DNA from: Angelakisella massiliensis
GTDB taxonomy: Bacteria; Bacillota; Clostridia; Oscillospirales; Ruminococcaceae
Direction: 5' to 3'
Assembly: GCF_900104675.1 (NCBI RefSeq)
Contig: NZ_LT629945.1
Location: 439,001 to 503,000 of the forward strand
Length of the DNA: 64,000 bases
Shown here: positions 1 to 9,034 of the stretch, piece after piece
Layout of the letters: the number at the start of each line of letters is the position of its first letter
Position numbering within the stretch: position 1 is the stretch's first letter
Notes under the pieces: model-generated
What the model was told of the DNA's origin: nothing
Databases searched by the model: none
Seen by the model: the letters and a program-made list of their open reading frames with translations, nothing else
Translations under genes and position numbers: made by a program

Positions 1-219
1 CTTGGCAAAGAAGAACACCGCCAGGATCAGGTCAATGGCGGGAAACACCACGTTGTTGACCACAGTCTTGATCTGAGCGGATGCGGTGGTCCAGGTACTC
101 TCCACGGCGCCGGCCACATCCCCGGTCCCTGCGGCAAAGGCCGTGGTTGCCGTCAGGCAGACCATAGCCAGCACCACGATCATCATAACAATCAGGCGTT
201 TGCAGTTATATTTACGCAT
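1..219 (-). CDS. Small secreted/membrane protein, DUF3852-like, C-terminus off the left edge
   Basis: Reading right to left from ATG at 219, the first 73 codons are open to the window edge. The product starts with a basic n-region (MRKYNCKRL), a hydrophobic core and an Ala-Phe-Ala-Ala processing region, followed by a second hydrophobic stretch near residues 58-70. A GGAGG lies 7-8 bases before the ATG. The pattern fits small two-helix proteins (DUF3852 type, from recall) found beside conjugation genes in Clostridia integrative elements, probably membrane located. It is the last gene visible of the minus-strand run and continues outside the window. The family name is tentative; the gene itself is well supported. 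Confidence 0.6.
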   Translation of the reverse strand, partial: MRKYNCKRLIVMMIVVLAMVCLTATTAFAAGTGDVAGAVESTWTTASAQIKTVVNNVVFPAIDLILAVFFFAK

Positions 220-243
220 AGATGAACCTCCATTGTGAGTTTG

Positions 244-1998
244 TTAATTTGCGGGGGCGATATGCCAGTCTTCCCATAGGTCGCCCGAAATCCGAATGGA
301 ATCCGTTAGGTTCATGGACAGCATGCCTGCCGGCGTCCAGCAGTCCAGGAGCCAGGTGTACGGCGTATAGCTTCCATCGGGATACCAGATGGGGGTGAAA
401 TGGGTCGGCCTGTTATATGTGCTGTAGGGATTATTCTTGAAGGCGAAGGCGGAGCGTTTGCCGCTGACGCTTCGATCCAGAAGCCGCCAGAATCCTTCGT
501 AGTTGAACTCCGGGAAATAGGTCACGGCATTTTGCGCCGCAGTCACGGCAGAGCTCTGGGTCGTGCTGACATTGGCAGTCACAGTCTGCTGGATGCCGTA
601 ACCGCTTTTGGCGGTCGTGGCGCTTGCTGTGGGGGACATGCTATCCGGCGTAATGGCCATGGAAGCCGACAGGCTGGCGGAGTAGCCGCTATAATCAAAC
701 TCCCACCAGCCTTGATCCTCCCACCAGCCGTTGTCCACCCAGTGGTACCAGCGGTCCGTGTGGGATTTGCCCTCGCTGTCCGTCCACCGGTCCGTGTGCC
801 AGCACTTCTCCCAGTTTTCAACCCACACCCAATTCTCCTGCCACCAGGGAGACCAGATGCCCCAGGAGGCAGAGGTCACTTCCTCTTTCTCCGGGATGCT
901 CACCAGGGTAAAGTCATCGTTTCGGTCATCGGCCACGGGATTGGGGGGATCGTTCCCGTCCAGATCAACGATATTGGCAGTGATGGTGCTTTGGGCCGTG
1001 CCGCCGCCCTGGACTCGGACCCGGATGGTGCAGACACAGGGTTCCTCCGGCGTATGCCATTTCACCCAGACCAGCTGGCTGTCTCCCTCCGGGTAATAGA
1101 CATTGCTGACCGTATAGGTGCTGCCTTCGATCACAAACTGCACGGTGACCGGGTTGTCCGGGTCAGACTGACCGCCGGACACCTCCACGGAGGTGATCAC
1201 ATCTGTGTCCACCCGGTATTCGTAGTCAAACTCGTCGATCTCCGGCGGCTCCAGCTCGTCGTTGAACCGGACAATGCCAATGCCCAGAGAGGAGATGATC
1301 TGGTCGTTGCTCACCTTGCTGGTGGTGCTGCCCGACCAGGCGGGATACCCCAGGTCTGCTTCCTCCAGAAAGATGGCCAGCGGCAGGTTCTGATGGGTCA
1401 GCGAGCCCATCCAGTATCGAAGATCACCGTCAACTGTCTTATCATAAAGGGCAGCTTCGGTTGCGGTCATAGCGTAGTTGGCGCCGCCGTAAACCAGGTA
1501 TGCAATCGGCTCAATGACGATTTTATAATCACCGCAAATCAGGGTGTCAAAATCCATCCCAACATACCCGGCAATGGCCCGAATGACCTGTTCATCCGTA
1601 AAATAACTGCGGATGGCATCAATGCTGGCCGGATAGCTGCCGGAGGAGATAATGCGGGGAAGGCTTTGGGCTGGACGTATGCAAGTATATCCGCCTACAA
1701 TTGGCCGTAGAGATGCACCGCTGTTATAAGATAGCTTGCTTATCTTTCCAAAGTGGATCACATTGGTACCCGGCATTTTGTTGCTCCAATCTATCGTGTT
1801 TCCTATGACCGCATGGCTACTTGTTTCAACAACAGAAATGCGGACGCCGTCCATGCCGGGGTTCCAATAGCTGGTGGATGTTCCGTTGCCCAGATTGCCT
1901 CCGCCGCTATCAATATTCTCATCGCCAATGGCGTAAGCAGGCACAGCGATTCCCAGCATCAGGACGACGGAAAGAATAAGCGCAAGAATTCGCTTCAT
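244..1998 (-). CDS. Secreted protein with signal peptide, function unknown
   Basis: 584-residue protein with a classical signal peptide (MKRILALILSVVLML... ending AYA near residue 23). No transmembrane segment or LPxTG-type sorting signal is visible, so it is probably exported or loosely surface bound. Residues about 385-440 are extraordinarily rich in tryptophan (clusters of W-x-W and WW), followed by a Ser/Ala/Thr-rich stretch. The central part (about 250-340) looks like an immunoglobulin-like beta-sandwich. An AGGAGG-type site precedes the ATG. It lies between the DUF6550-like gene and the partial gene at the left edge, and is downstream of the Tad-like genes, so a role as a secreted accessory of the pilus or mating surface is possible but unproven. 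Confidence 0.75.
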   Translation of the reverse strand: MKRILALILSVVLMLGIAVPAYAIGDENIDSGGGNLGNGTSTSYWNPGMDGVRISVVETSSHAVIGNTIDWSNKMPGTNVIHFGKISKLSYNSGASLRPIVGGYTCIRPAQSLPRIISSGSYPASIDAIRSYFTDEQVIRAIAGYVGMDFDTLICGDYKIVIEPIAYLVYGGANYAMTATEAALYDKTVDGDLRYWMGSLTHQNLPLAIFLEEADLGYPAWSGSTTSKVSNDQIISSLGIGIVRFNDELEPPEIDEFDYEYRVDTDVITSVEVSGGQSDPDNPVTVQFVIEGSTYTVSNVYYPEGDSQLVWVKWHTPEEPCVCTIRVRVQGGGTAQSTITANIVDLDGNDPPNPVADDRNDDFTLVSIPEKEEVTSASWGIWSPWWQENWVWVENWEKCWHTDRWTDSEGKSHTDRWYHWVDNGWWEDQGWWEFDYSGYSASLSASMAITPDSMSPTASATTAKSGYGIQQTVTANVSTTQSSAVTAAQNAVTYFPEFNYEGFWRLLDRSVSGKRSAFAFKNNPYSTYNRPTHFTPIWYPDGSYTPYTWLLDCWTPAGMLSMNLTDSIRISGDLWEDWHIAPAN

Positions 1999-2023
1999 AG
2001 AGGACCTCCTTTCGGATTTTTGG

Positions 2024-2062
2024 GCAAAAGAGAAGGCGCAGTCGGGATTGACTGCGCCTTCT
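2024..2062 (-). terminator. Intrinsic terminator after the DUF6550-like gene
   Basis: A perfect stem of about 12 bp (GAAGGCGCAGTC with its complement, 6-base loop) lies just after the stop of the gene at 2076. On the minus strand it is followed by CTCTTTTG, a short U-rich tract. It separates the Tad-like operon side from the secreted protein at 244-1998. Confidence 0.6.
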
Positions 2063-2075
2063 TTACAATAATTGG

Positions 2076-2663
2076 TTAGTTTCCGCCACCCATTGTGCCG
2101 ATTTTATTACCGTTTTCGTATATATCATTTCCTTCGATGACGGTGTTCTCGCCGCTGTTCTCCACATAACCGAAGCCGGGCACATAGACCTGACCGGCGC
2201 TGTTGGTGCTTCCGGCAGCAGGCTCTGTTTCGGTGGGGGTGACTGTGGGCGGCTCCTCATAGGTGGGCGGCTCCTCGTCCTCGGTCCTGCGTTCCTCCTC
2301 CGGCACATCTTCTGCGTCGTGGTTCTCCGGCAGTGTCGAGGTTCCATCTGGGGCTTCCGGCTTTTCAGGCTGCTCCGGTTTGACCGGGTCGGCCTGGATG
2401 GTCTGCTCCAAACCGCTGGAGTCGGCGCCCTGGGCGGGATCGGTTTCGGATGCGTCCGGCACCTCCACCTGGATGTCCACATCCGTCTGCCCGTCGCTGT
2501 TGATACTCACATCCGGGTCGCCACTTTGCGCCGGCTCATCGGATACCACACCGGAAGGAATCTCGGCTTTGCCGCCAAACCGGGCGGCGATTCCAATCGC
2601 AACGGCCGCACAGAGCAGGCAGCCGATGGAGATGAGGATCATTTTCTTCGTCTTTTCTGTCAT
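2076..2663 (-). CDS. Single-span membrane protein with long acidic/proline-rich tail (DUF6550-like)
   Basis: 195 residues. A short positively charged N-terminus (MTEKTKK) is followed by one transmembrane helix (about residues 8-26). The rest is a low-complexity, strongly acidic, Pro/Glu/Thr-rich extracellular spacer and a short conserved-looking C-terminal module (YVPGFGYVE...NGNKIG). The arrangement resembles the DUF6550 proteins of Clostridia integrative elements (recall, not searched). The spacer suggests a wall-spanning stalk presenting the C-terminal motif outside the peptidoglycan. A good ribosome site lies upstream. It sits between the pseudopilin-like genes and a terminator. Confidence 0.65.
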   Translation of the reverse strand: MTEKTKKMILISIGCLLCAAVAIGIAARFGGKAEIPSGVVSDEPAQSGDPDVSINSDGQTDVDIQVEVPDASETDPAQGADSSGLEQTIQADPVKPEQPEKPEAPDGTSTLPENHDAEDVPEEERRTEDEEPPTYEEPPTVTPTETEPAAGSTNSAGQVYVPGFGYVENSGENTVIEGNDIYENGNKIGTMGGGN

Positions 2664-2749
2664 AGCGCATACCTCCCTTGAACATTTTTCTTGTTAAGTG
2701 GACAATACCACATCTTTTCGCGGAAGTCTATTGCAAAGGAGAAACCTTT

Positions 2750-3283
2750 TTAGAAGAGCGGGATATACTTCGCTTCCGTGTGCAAAGTCATGTTGGCAGA
2801 GGGCAGAAGGTTTCCGAGAAAGCGTACCGGAACCTCCAAGTGAATCTCCACCACAGCGGTGTAACCCTCGCTCTGACCGGAACTGAGGCCGTTGTTCTCC
2901 AACTCCACAGACAAACCGGAGATTATGTACTCGATCTCTCCGCCTGAACGCTTCTGGTACCCCTGTGCCGTATTTTCCAGGCCCAGGGTTTCGGAAAGCT
3001 GACCGTATACATCGCCGGTGTCGATGCTCTCATCCCAGCGGCCTGTGCCGTCCGGATACCATCCGGCGGCATAGCCCTCCCGCACGGCGTGGTACACATC
3101 GTCATAGTTGTCATTGACGGTGGAGATCACTGCCTGCTGTGCGGCTTCCTTCACGCCCTGGGCGATGATCCATAACCGGCAGAATTCCGCCACGGCACAG
3201 AACAGCATCAGCAAGACCAGCACAATGGCCAGGATCATGGGGGCGCCCTCGCCGGAGCGACGGCGAAAAATAGCCTTTCTCAC
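2750..3283 (-). CDS. TadE/pseudopilin-like membrane protein
   Basis: 177 residues. The N-terminus has a basic leader ending in RRRSGEGAP, then one hydrophobic helix (about residues 16-38), the layout of TadE/TadF-type minor pilins cleaved after Gly by a type IV prepilin peptidase. The remainder is a soluble domain. The gene overlaps the DUF4320-like gene upstream by 4 bases (ATGA type), and both share the RRRSGEG/KRRSGEG leader motif with the Flp-like pilin at 9034. A minor pilin of the local Tad-like system is the best reading; no family was confirmed. Confidence 0.65.
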   Translation of the reverse strand: MRKAIFRRRSGEGAPMILAIVLVLLMLFCAVAEFCRLWIIAQGVKEAAQQAVISTVNDNYDDVYHAVREGYAAGWYPDGTGRWDESIDTGDVYGQLSETLGLENTAQGYQKRSGGEIEYIISGLSVELENNGLSSGQSEGYTAVVEIHLEVPVRFLGNLLPSANMTLHTEAKYIPLF

Positions 3284-3675
3284 TTCCAGTACACCTCCGA
3301 CTTTCCTGTGGCCTCCGCAGTCAGCGTAATAGGGAATGAGCCCAGCCCCCCGAAGAGGCCGATATCCGTTTCCAGCGTCAGGGTCACAGTGACCTCATCG
3401 TTGAGTTGGATGCGTCCGGTGGCGGACCACCGGATGTCAGGGTCAAGCCCGGTGCTGTCGGTAAGCGCCGCCGCACGGCGAGTGGTTTCCGTACCGACCC
3501 GGCCGGCAATTTCCGCCTCACGCACCAGCTCCACGGCATAGGTGTCCAGCTGCTGTTTGGTGATATAGACCGGCAGCACACGGACCACCAGCGCCAGCAC
3601 CAGCATGGCGCATACCACCAGGACGCAAACATCGATATAGCCTTCGCCGGAGCGCCGTTTCAGTAATTTTCTCAT
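3280..3675 (-). CDS. DUF4320-like pseudopilin
   Basis: 131 residues from the ATG at 3675, chosen over an upstream start because AAAGGAGG lies just before it and because the longer reading would overlap the end of tadC. The leader KRRSGEGYID followed by a hydrophobic helix (about 13-35) matches prepilin-peptidase substrates. The soluble part (about 45-131) is beta-rich. DUF4320 proteins (recall) are constant companions of Tad-like genes in Clostridia mobile elements. Probably a minor pilin that caps or anchors the filament. Confidence 0.7.
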   Translation of the reverse strand: MRKLLKRRSGEGYIDVCVLVVCAMLVLALVVRVLPVYITKQQLDTYAVELVREAEIAGRVGTETTRRAAALTDSTGLDPDIRWSATGRIQLNDEVTVTLTLETDIGLFGGLGSFPITLTAEATGKSEVYWK

Positions 3676-3686
3676 GGCGACCTCCT

Positions 3687-4559
3687 TTAGAACAGGCTCC
3701 CCAGGGAGTTGACGATCTGGTACACGATGATGACGATATAGGTCATCATAAAGCACAGGAGCATGATAAAGCTGAATACCCGGATCTTGGGCGGGATCTT
3801 GGCGGCCTTGGCTTTGAGCCGCTGCAGCTCCTGTGCTTTCAGATCATGGGAGAGCATCTGAAAATACATCCTGCCATCGTCGCCCCGGAGGATGCCGATG
3901 AGGCCGCGGACGATGTCTGAAATGATGGCTGAGCCCATTCTGGCCTCAAAGCGGATGAGCGCCGCCTCGTAAGAGGAGGACCGCATATCCGCAGTCAGCA
4001 CATCCAGCTCACGACCAAAGTCAGGCCCGGCGTGTTTCTTGTAGTTTTCCAGAATCCGCAGCACATCCCGGCTGGCAGCCAGCTCCTGATGGATGGTGGC
4101 GACGAACCGGGGCAGCTCGCCTTCGATCAGTTCCATTCTGGCCTTGACCAGCTCGTCAGCACGGCGGCTCTCCTTGAACCAGGTCAGAACGGCCAGCACC
4201 ACGATGAGGGGGCTCAGGATGGGCAGGATCAGCAGGCACGGGATGATGCCGAGCAGGATGAGGCAGGGCTTCAGAATTGAATAAGCCGAGTAGACCTGGG
4301 GCGTCATATCCAACCCTGCCGCCGTGAGCTTGCTCTCCAGACGGCGGTATTTGTATTCGTCCATTCGGATCAGCGGAGCCAGCTTCAATGCCCAGCCGAG
4401 GATCAGCGCCTCCAGAGATTTGACCAGACTGCGTTCCCGCCGCCCAGCAGAGATGAGCGCCCGTTCCGCAGCCAGCCGGGGAATTTTCAGCAGGTCGGCA
4501 AGGACAAAATACAGTCCGGCGGCCAGTGCGGCGCCGAACAGAAATAAAAGTGCGCCCAT
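3687..4559 (-). CDS. tadC: TadC-like pilus assembly inner-membrane protein (T2SSF)
   Basis: 290 residues. Membrane helices are visible at about 1-22, 95-130 (a long double hydrophobic stretch) and 262-288, with a cytoplasmic T2SSF-type domain between (about 140-255) ending in a basic segment (LKAQELQRLKAKAAKIPPK). This is the usual topology of TadC, which with TadB forms the membrane platform on which the CpaF ATPase assembles the Flp pilus. It follows tadB by 4 bases, so the two are probably co-translated and form a heteromeric platform. Confidence 0.85.
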   Translation of the reverse strand: MGALLFLFGAALAAGLYFVLADLLKIPRLAAERALISAGRRERSLVKSLEALILGWALKLAPLIRMDEYKYRRLESKLTAAGLDMTPQVYSAYSILKPCLILLGIIPCLLILPILSPLIVVLAVLTWFKESRRADELVKARMELIEGELPRFVATIHQELAASRDVLRILENYKKHAGPDFGRELDVLTADMRSSSYEAALIRFEARMGSAIISDIVRGLIGILRGDDGRMYFQMLSHDLKAQELQRLKAKAAKIPPKIRVFSFIMLLCFMMTYIVIIVYQIVNSLGSLF

Positions 4560-4563
4560 TTCC

Positions 4564-5493
4564 TCACCTCCGATACTCGATGGGCTGCGTCAGCTTCACC
4601 ACAAAGGCAAAGGACACGAATACAGCTGCGATGCAGACGGCGATGACCATCTGGCCGGGGATGGTGTCCACCAGAGTGTGATACCAGTCCGTGTTGATAA
4701 ACCGCACCAGCGGGATATTGATCAGCACCAGGATCGCCATGGTGACGAATTCCTTGCGGGGGCCGAAGACCAGATTTTCCAGTTCTCCGTTGACTACCCG
4801 CATATCCGACAGCTTGCTGACGATGGGAGTCAGGGTGCTTTTCAGGCTGCGGTCTGTCTGGCAGGCGGATACCGCCTCGCACCACTCCTGCCATACCTCG
4901 TTGTCGATGGCATATTTCAGGTCATGAAGCGCGGCGTCCATGTCCGGGTCAATGTGCTTGATGCGGGTGAGAAACCGCTGGAACACCTCCTGCACCGGGT
5001 GGTGCAGGTACCGGACATTTTCCTCCACCGCCTGCTGGAAGTTTTCCGTGCGCAGATAGGCGGTGGTGATGACCGACAGCGCCGTTTCCAGCTCGGCGGC
5101 CACATCCTTTTTGAAGCCTCCGGCCGTCAGCTTGACATACCAGAACGGCATCAGCATAAAGCCGACGGCCAGTACGGGGACGAGGAAGGCGTTCCCGGCA
5201 AGAATGGCGATGCAGGCGCCCAGGGCAAACAGCACCAGAGATGCCATGCACACCATGGGGAATTTTCCCTCCCGCCCGGATGCGGCCAATACCGCCTGGG
5301 CTTCTGTGATCTCCCGGCGAAAGAAACCGGCCTTTTTGCGCTTGGTCGTCTCATTGATGTCCGCCCGGATGCTGCCGGGGGCGGCAGTCAGCCGGGAAAA
5401 GATGCTGTCGCTCATTTCTGCGGGGGAGATCCCCAGCACCATAAAAAGCCCGGCGATCATGCCCACGCAGGCGATCAGTTGGATCGTTGTCAT
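4564..5493 (-). CDS. tadB: TadB-like pilus assembly inner-membrane protein (T2SSF)
   Basis: 309 residues with an N-terminal helix (about 5-22), a hydrophobic pair around 80-115, a T2SSF domain (about 125-235) and C-terminal helices (about 243-262 and 278-303). TadB partners TadC as the platform of type IVc pili. The start ATG overlaps the TGA of cpaF by 4 bases, so translation is probably coupled. No odd features. Confidence 0.85.
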   Translation of the reverse strand: MTTIQLIACVGMIAGLFMVLGISPAEMSDSIFSRLTAAPGSIRADINETTKRKKAGFFRREITEAQAVLAASGREGKFPMVCMASLVLFALGACIAILAGNAFLVPVLAVGFMLMPFWYVKLTAGGFKKDVAAELETALSVITTAYLRTENFQQAVEENVRYLHHPVQEVFQRFLTRIKHIDPDMDAALHDLKYAIDNEVWQEWCEAVSACQTDRSLKSTLTPIVSKLSDMRVVNGELENLVFGPRKEFVTMAILVLINIPLVRFINTDWYHTLVDTIPGQMVIAVCIAAVFVSFAFVVKLTQPIEYRR

Positions 5494-6986
5494 GCAGTTT
5501 CCTCCTTCCTCTGGATAAACTGCTCCAGCTCACCGTGGGGCATGCCGTTTTCGATGAACCGGCGCTGCAGGCTCCCGGACATCTCCTCACACTTCTGGTG
5601 ATGTCCCTCGATGATAAAACGGTCGCCCTCCAGACGGTTTTCCGTGATGTTGTACTCATAGAGCTTATGAAGCCTGCGGCTTCCGTCTGGCAGGATCTCG
5701 CACTCGGAGATGTTGGTGATGCGGCGCTGCTTGTTCTCCAGCTGGCGGCAATAGACCACGATGGGATAAGCCTCGGTGACATAGCCCATGAGCGTATCGT
5801 CGGGGGTGTCCACGGCCCGCTTGCACAGGGACACCATGCGCCGATAGGTACCCTCACTGGAGCTGGAGTGGATGGTGGTGAGAACGGCCACACCCACACG
5901 GGCGGCTTCCTGGGCAGCATTGGCCTCCGGGCCGCGCATCTCACCAACTGCGATGATGTCGGGGTTGAAACGAAGGGCAATGTCCAGCAGTGCGATCTGG
6001 TCGATGCGCTGCCGCTCATTCTCGCTGTCACGGGTCTGGGTATGGACGACGGAATTGACCACCCTGCCGTTCTGCTCCCGGATGAGCTGAAGCTCACGGG
6101 AGCCGTCCTCAATGGTGAAGATCCGCTTGCGGTCGGGAATGGTGGACATGAGCCAGCCCGCCACGGTGGTTTTGCCGGAGCTGGTGGCGCCAGCCACACA
6201 GATGGACACGCCATAGCGCAGGCAGGCGGACAGAAAGTCCAGCATTTCCTCCGTAGCGGTTCCGCTGCCCACAAAGTCCTCCTTGGTCAGATTCTTGGGA
6301 TTGACGATTCGGATGGAGGCCGCAACACCTGCGTCCTCGTCCAGCACGGGGGTCTTAATGACCGAAACACGGATGTTTTTGGCCAGACGGGAGGTGATGA
6401 TGGGACTGGCGTTGTCCAGCACCTTGCCGGAGTTCTGCAGCATACGGCGGATGACATTGGCCGCATGGTCCGGCGAGTCAAAGTGTTCCTCCAGCTTGAC
6501 GGTGCGGCCGTCGGAATATTGGATCTCGATGTCCCGCCAGGAATTGATGTCGATCTCCTCGATGCCGTCTGCAAAGATGTACTTGGTGAGGAAACCGTAT
6601 TCGGCCATTTCCGTGTACAGAGCGTCCACCAGCTCGCCCTGCGTCATGCCGTCCACAGCCATTCGGTTGTCCTGCAGATACCGGGCGATGCGGCGCTTCA
6701 TCTGCTCCTTGGCCTCATCCCCGCTGTCGGTAATCAGGGTGGCATAGGCGCCGGAGAGGTAGGACTGCACCTGACTGAGTACCTCCCCGAAGGGCATCCC
6801 CTCGGCCTGGGGAGCGAAGAAGACTTCGCTTGCCTTGGGGGCGACCTTGGCTTCCGCAAAGATGGACCGTCCGGTATCCTCCTCAAAGGCGATATCATGC
6901 ACCTCGGCCGGTTCTGGCCTGGCTTCCACCGGGGCGGCGACCGGGTGCGCAGCAAATATGGAATTGCTTCTCTTGTCGCCAAGCAT
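5490..6986 (-). CDS. cpaF: CpaF/TadA-family pilus assembly ATPase
   Basis: 498-residue secretion ATPase of the VirB11/CpaF group. Walker A GATSSGKTT is at about 266-274, an Asp/Glu box at about 294 (IEDGSREL), the Walker B region near 340 (PDIIAVGEMRGPE) and a HSSS box shortly after. The N-terminal part (about 85-250) is the usual all-alpha plus sensor region. It powers filament assembly or retraction at the cytoplasmic face of TadB/TadC. The gene overlaps TadZ at its start (TGATG). In conjugative elements VirB11-type ATPases also occur, but the TadB/TadC/CpaB neighbours make the pilus reading firm. Confidence 0.92.
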   Translation of the reverse strand: MLGDKRSNSIFAAHPVAAPVEARPEPAEVHDIAFEEDTGRSIFAEAKVAPKASEVFFAPQAEGMPFGEVLSQVQSYLSGAYATLITDSGDEAKEQMKRRIARYLQDNRMAVDGMTQGELVDALYTEMAEYGFLTKYIFADGIEEIDINSWRDIEIQYSDGRTVKLEEHFDSPDHAANVIRRMLQNSGKVLDNASPIITSRLAKNIRVSVIKTPVLDEDAGVAASIRIVNPKNLTKEDFVGSGTATEEMLDFLSACLRYGVSICVAGATSSGKTTVAGWLMSTIPDRKRIFTIEDGSRELQLIREQNGRVVNSVVHTQTRDSENERQRIDQIALLDIALRFNPDIIAVGEMRGPEANAAQEAARVGVAVLTTIHSSSSEGTYRRMVSLCKRAVDTPDDTLMGYVTEAYPIVVYCRQLENKQRRITNISECEILPDGSRRLHKLYEYNITENRLEGDRFIIEGHHQKCEEMSGSLQRRFIENGMPHGELEQFIQRKEETA

Positions 6987-7792
6987 CAGAACACCTCCTT
7001 GCAGATTTTCTCGATCTCCCGGCGAAACGCCTTGCTGTCCTTCATGGAGAGGTCATTCAGGAGCGTCCCCTCCAGATACTGCTCCTCCAGTTCCTGAGAG
7101 TACGGCAGCTTGAAAGCAACGCTGCCCAGCACTTGACCGATACGGTCGGCAGCCTGCAGAGGCTTGATATTGGACGCAGCTTTATACTGCTTGTCCTCGT
7201 CCCAGTGCAGTTCCCGGAGGAGCGGGAGCTGGCTGGACAGGTACCCGATGGACTTCAGATCGCAGTTGGCCAGCCGGAGGACGCTGTCGGCCTCCATGAG
7301 CGCCACGGCGGAGAGGATGTCATTGGCGATATAGCTGGAGCAGTCGATGACCACATAGGGGGCGATCTCACGCAGACCGCGGATGAGTTCCTCGGCCTGC
7401 TGCTTGGTGCAGGCCGCGTAGGTATACTCGTTCTCGCCCTTTCGCAGCCCCAGTATGGTCAGATAGGACAGCTTTTTGTGGGTGGTCAGGTTGTGCTTGA
7501 TGAGGTTGACGGAGATGCGCTGGGCCGCAAAGATGCTGCCCAGGGATTTATCGCACTCCAGCTCGGAGGGCGGGCAGATGCAGGGCATCATGGGGGCGGT
7601 CATGTCACAGAGCAGCAGCGCCACATTTTTCTTCTGGGAGGCCAGATGCTTTGCGATCTTCACCGCGGTAACCGTTTTACCGCAGCCGGGGCTTCCCCAC
7701 ACGGCGAGAACGCCACCGCCGGACTCCACAACAGGTTCCAGTTCCTCCGGCTCCGTGTTTCGACGAAACAGGCTTCCTTTGATGAAGTTCAT
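6986..7792 (-). CDS. ParA/MinD-like ATPase, TadZ/CpaE type
   Basis: 268 residues. A P-loop GSPGCGKT lies near residues 33-40, giving a classical Walker A rather than the strict deviant KGGxGKT motif, followed by a Rossmann-type fold with YVVIDCSSY near 135. TadZ/CpaE proteins localise the pilus machine at a cell site. No receiver domain precedes the ATPase, unlike many CpaE proteins. It lies between cpaB and cpaF with start/stop overlaps on both sides, supporting one tightly coupled operon. Confidence 0.8.
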   Translation of the reverse strand: MNFIKGSLFRRNTEPEELEPVVESGGGVLAVWGSPGCGKTVTAVKIAKHLASQKKNVALLLCDMTAPMMPCICPPSELECDKSLGSIFAAQRISVNLIKHNLTTHKKLSYLTILGLRKGENEYTYAACTKQQAEELIRGLREIAPYVVIDCSSYIANDILSAVALMEADSVLRLANCDLKSIGYLSSQLPLLRELHWDEDKQYKAASNIKPLQAADRIGQVLGSVAFKLPYSQELEEQYLEGTLLNDLSMKDSKAFRREIEKICKEVF

Positions 7793-8619
7793 TCTCCAGC
7801 CGCCTCGCTCTCTGCGGCAGGATCAGCGCCCTCGCTTTCCTCGGTTTCAGCGCTTTCCGCATTTTCAGCGCCCTCCGCCGCCTCAGCCTCCGGCTCGGCG
7901 TACAGTTCCTCGATCAGAGCGTCCTGCGCCGCGATAAATTCATCGGCATTCTCAGGTGCGCCGCGGTAGACCAGGGCCAGATGCAGCTCGCTTTCCTGTT
8001 CCAGTCCGGCCAGCACCTTGGCCTGCTCGGTGGTCACCAGAAGCGTTACGGTAGAGGGAAGCTCTTTTTCATCCTCAACAGCCTCGCCGGTGTTGGCGTC
8101 GTAACCGGAGGAAGCGGTGACGGAGATGACCTCTACATACTGCAGCTCAGGCGGGATCACGGTTTCGCCCATACCCTTGTAGTCGGCCACAAGGACGGAG
8201 ACGATGTCTCCGCTCTCCAGCTTGCCGGAAAGGCCGGTGGCAAAGCTCTTGATAGTGACCGAGATGGCCTGTTTGTTCCCGTCCAGACTGTACAGATAGG
8301 CGTTCTCAGCGGCGGGCTCATAGGAGAGCTTGCTGTCCAGAATGTAGTCGCCCATCTTCAGGTCGGCGGTGGCATACTTGCCAATGACGTCATCCTTGTC
8401 TGTCATAATGCCGGAGGGCAGGTTATAAGCGCCCACCTCCACGGTCTGCACCATCTCGGCGGTGATCTCGTCGCCCTCCTTGATGTCGGCGGTGACGCGG
8501 ACGATTTCAGTCTTCTCGCTGGCGCTGCGGCTGAACAGGGGCGTCACCCCAAAGCAGATGAGGAGCGCAAGAAGGATACACAGCACACCGACCACGGTGC
8601 GGTTGCGAAAGATTTTCAT
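7789..8619 (-). CDS. cpaB: CpaB/RcpC-like SAF-domain pilus protein
   Basis: 276 residues: an N-terminal membrane helix (about 8-28), a SAF domain (about 40-100, with the typical DIKEGDEITAEMV core), an RcpC-like beta domain (about 110-225) and an acidic Glu/Ala-rich tail. In Gram-negatives CpaB works with the secretin CpaC. No secretin is present here, as expected for a Gram-positive host, so it probably acts at the peptidoglycan. Overlaps the downstream ATPase gene by 4 bases. Confidence 0.85.
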   Translation of the reverse strand: MKIFRNRTVVGVLCILLALLICFGVTPLFSRSASEKTEIVRVTADIKEGDEITAEMVQTVEVGAYNLPSGIMTDKDDVIGKYATADLKMGDYILDSKLSYEPAAENAYLYSLDGNKQAISVTIKSFATGLSGKLESGDIVSVLVADYKGMGETVIPPELQYVEVISVTASSGYDANTGEAVEDEKELPSTVTLLVTTEQAKVLAGLEQESELHLALVYRGAPENADEFIAAQDALIEELYAEPEAEAAEGAENAESAETEESEGADPAAESEAAGE

Positions 8620-8629
8620 ATGAGCCTCC

Positions 8630-9034
8630 TTATAAGAAATATGCGGGGATGAAAGCCACCGCGAAATACGGAACCAGCGGCTGCTTTGCCGATGCGCCCT
8701 CCCGCAGTGCCGGGATCACCCGCATGGCAAAGGAAACGAAAAGGAGCGCAGCGGCCATAAGACACAAGCCGGTGATTACCCGGTCAACTCCCAGAACAAA
8801 TCCAACGGCGGCGGCTAACCGCCAATCGCCGCCCCCCATCAGGCCGAGACCTGCACAGAGGTAAAATGGGGCCATTGCCAGCAGCGCCCCCAAAAGGGAG
8901 GCGGGGCTGATGGTGATCAGCCCCGCCGCAGCAATGATGATACAGACGATGTCGCAGACCGTTCTGGTTTTCAGGTCATCCACGGCGGCATAGATGAGAC
9001 CGCCGCAGAAGACCAGTGCCTGTACCCAGAGCAT
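8630..9034 (-). CDS. A24-family prepilin peptidase (TadV/CpaA-like)
   Basis: 134-residue multi-span membrane aspartic protease. The two catalytic aspartates are visible in DDLKTR (residues about 19-20) and GGGDWRL (about 66). It lacks the N-methyltransferase domain of PilD, as expected for the short Tad-type enzymes. It would cleave the pilin and the two GEG-leader pseudopilins of this operon after the glycine. The ATG overlaps the pilin stop codon (TGATG). Confidence 0.85.
   Translation of the reverse strand: MLWVQALVFCGGLIYAAVDDLKTRTVCDIVCIIIAAAGLITISPASLLGALLAMAPFYLCAGLGLMGGGDWRLAAAVGFVLGVDRVITGLCLMAAALLFVSFAMRVIPALREGASAKQPLVPYFAVAFIPAYFL

Noticed and set aside
400-1710. 436-codon plus-strand frame
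   Set aside because: Shadow of the secreted protein at 244-1998.
5487-7097. 536-codon plus-strand frame
   Set aside because: Shadow of cpaF.
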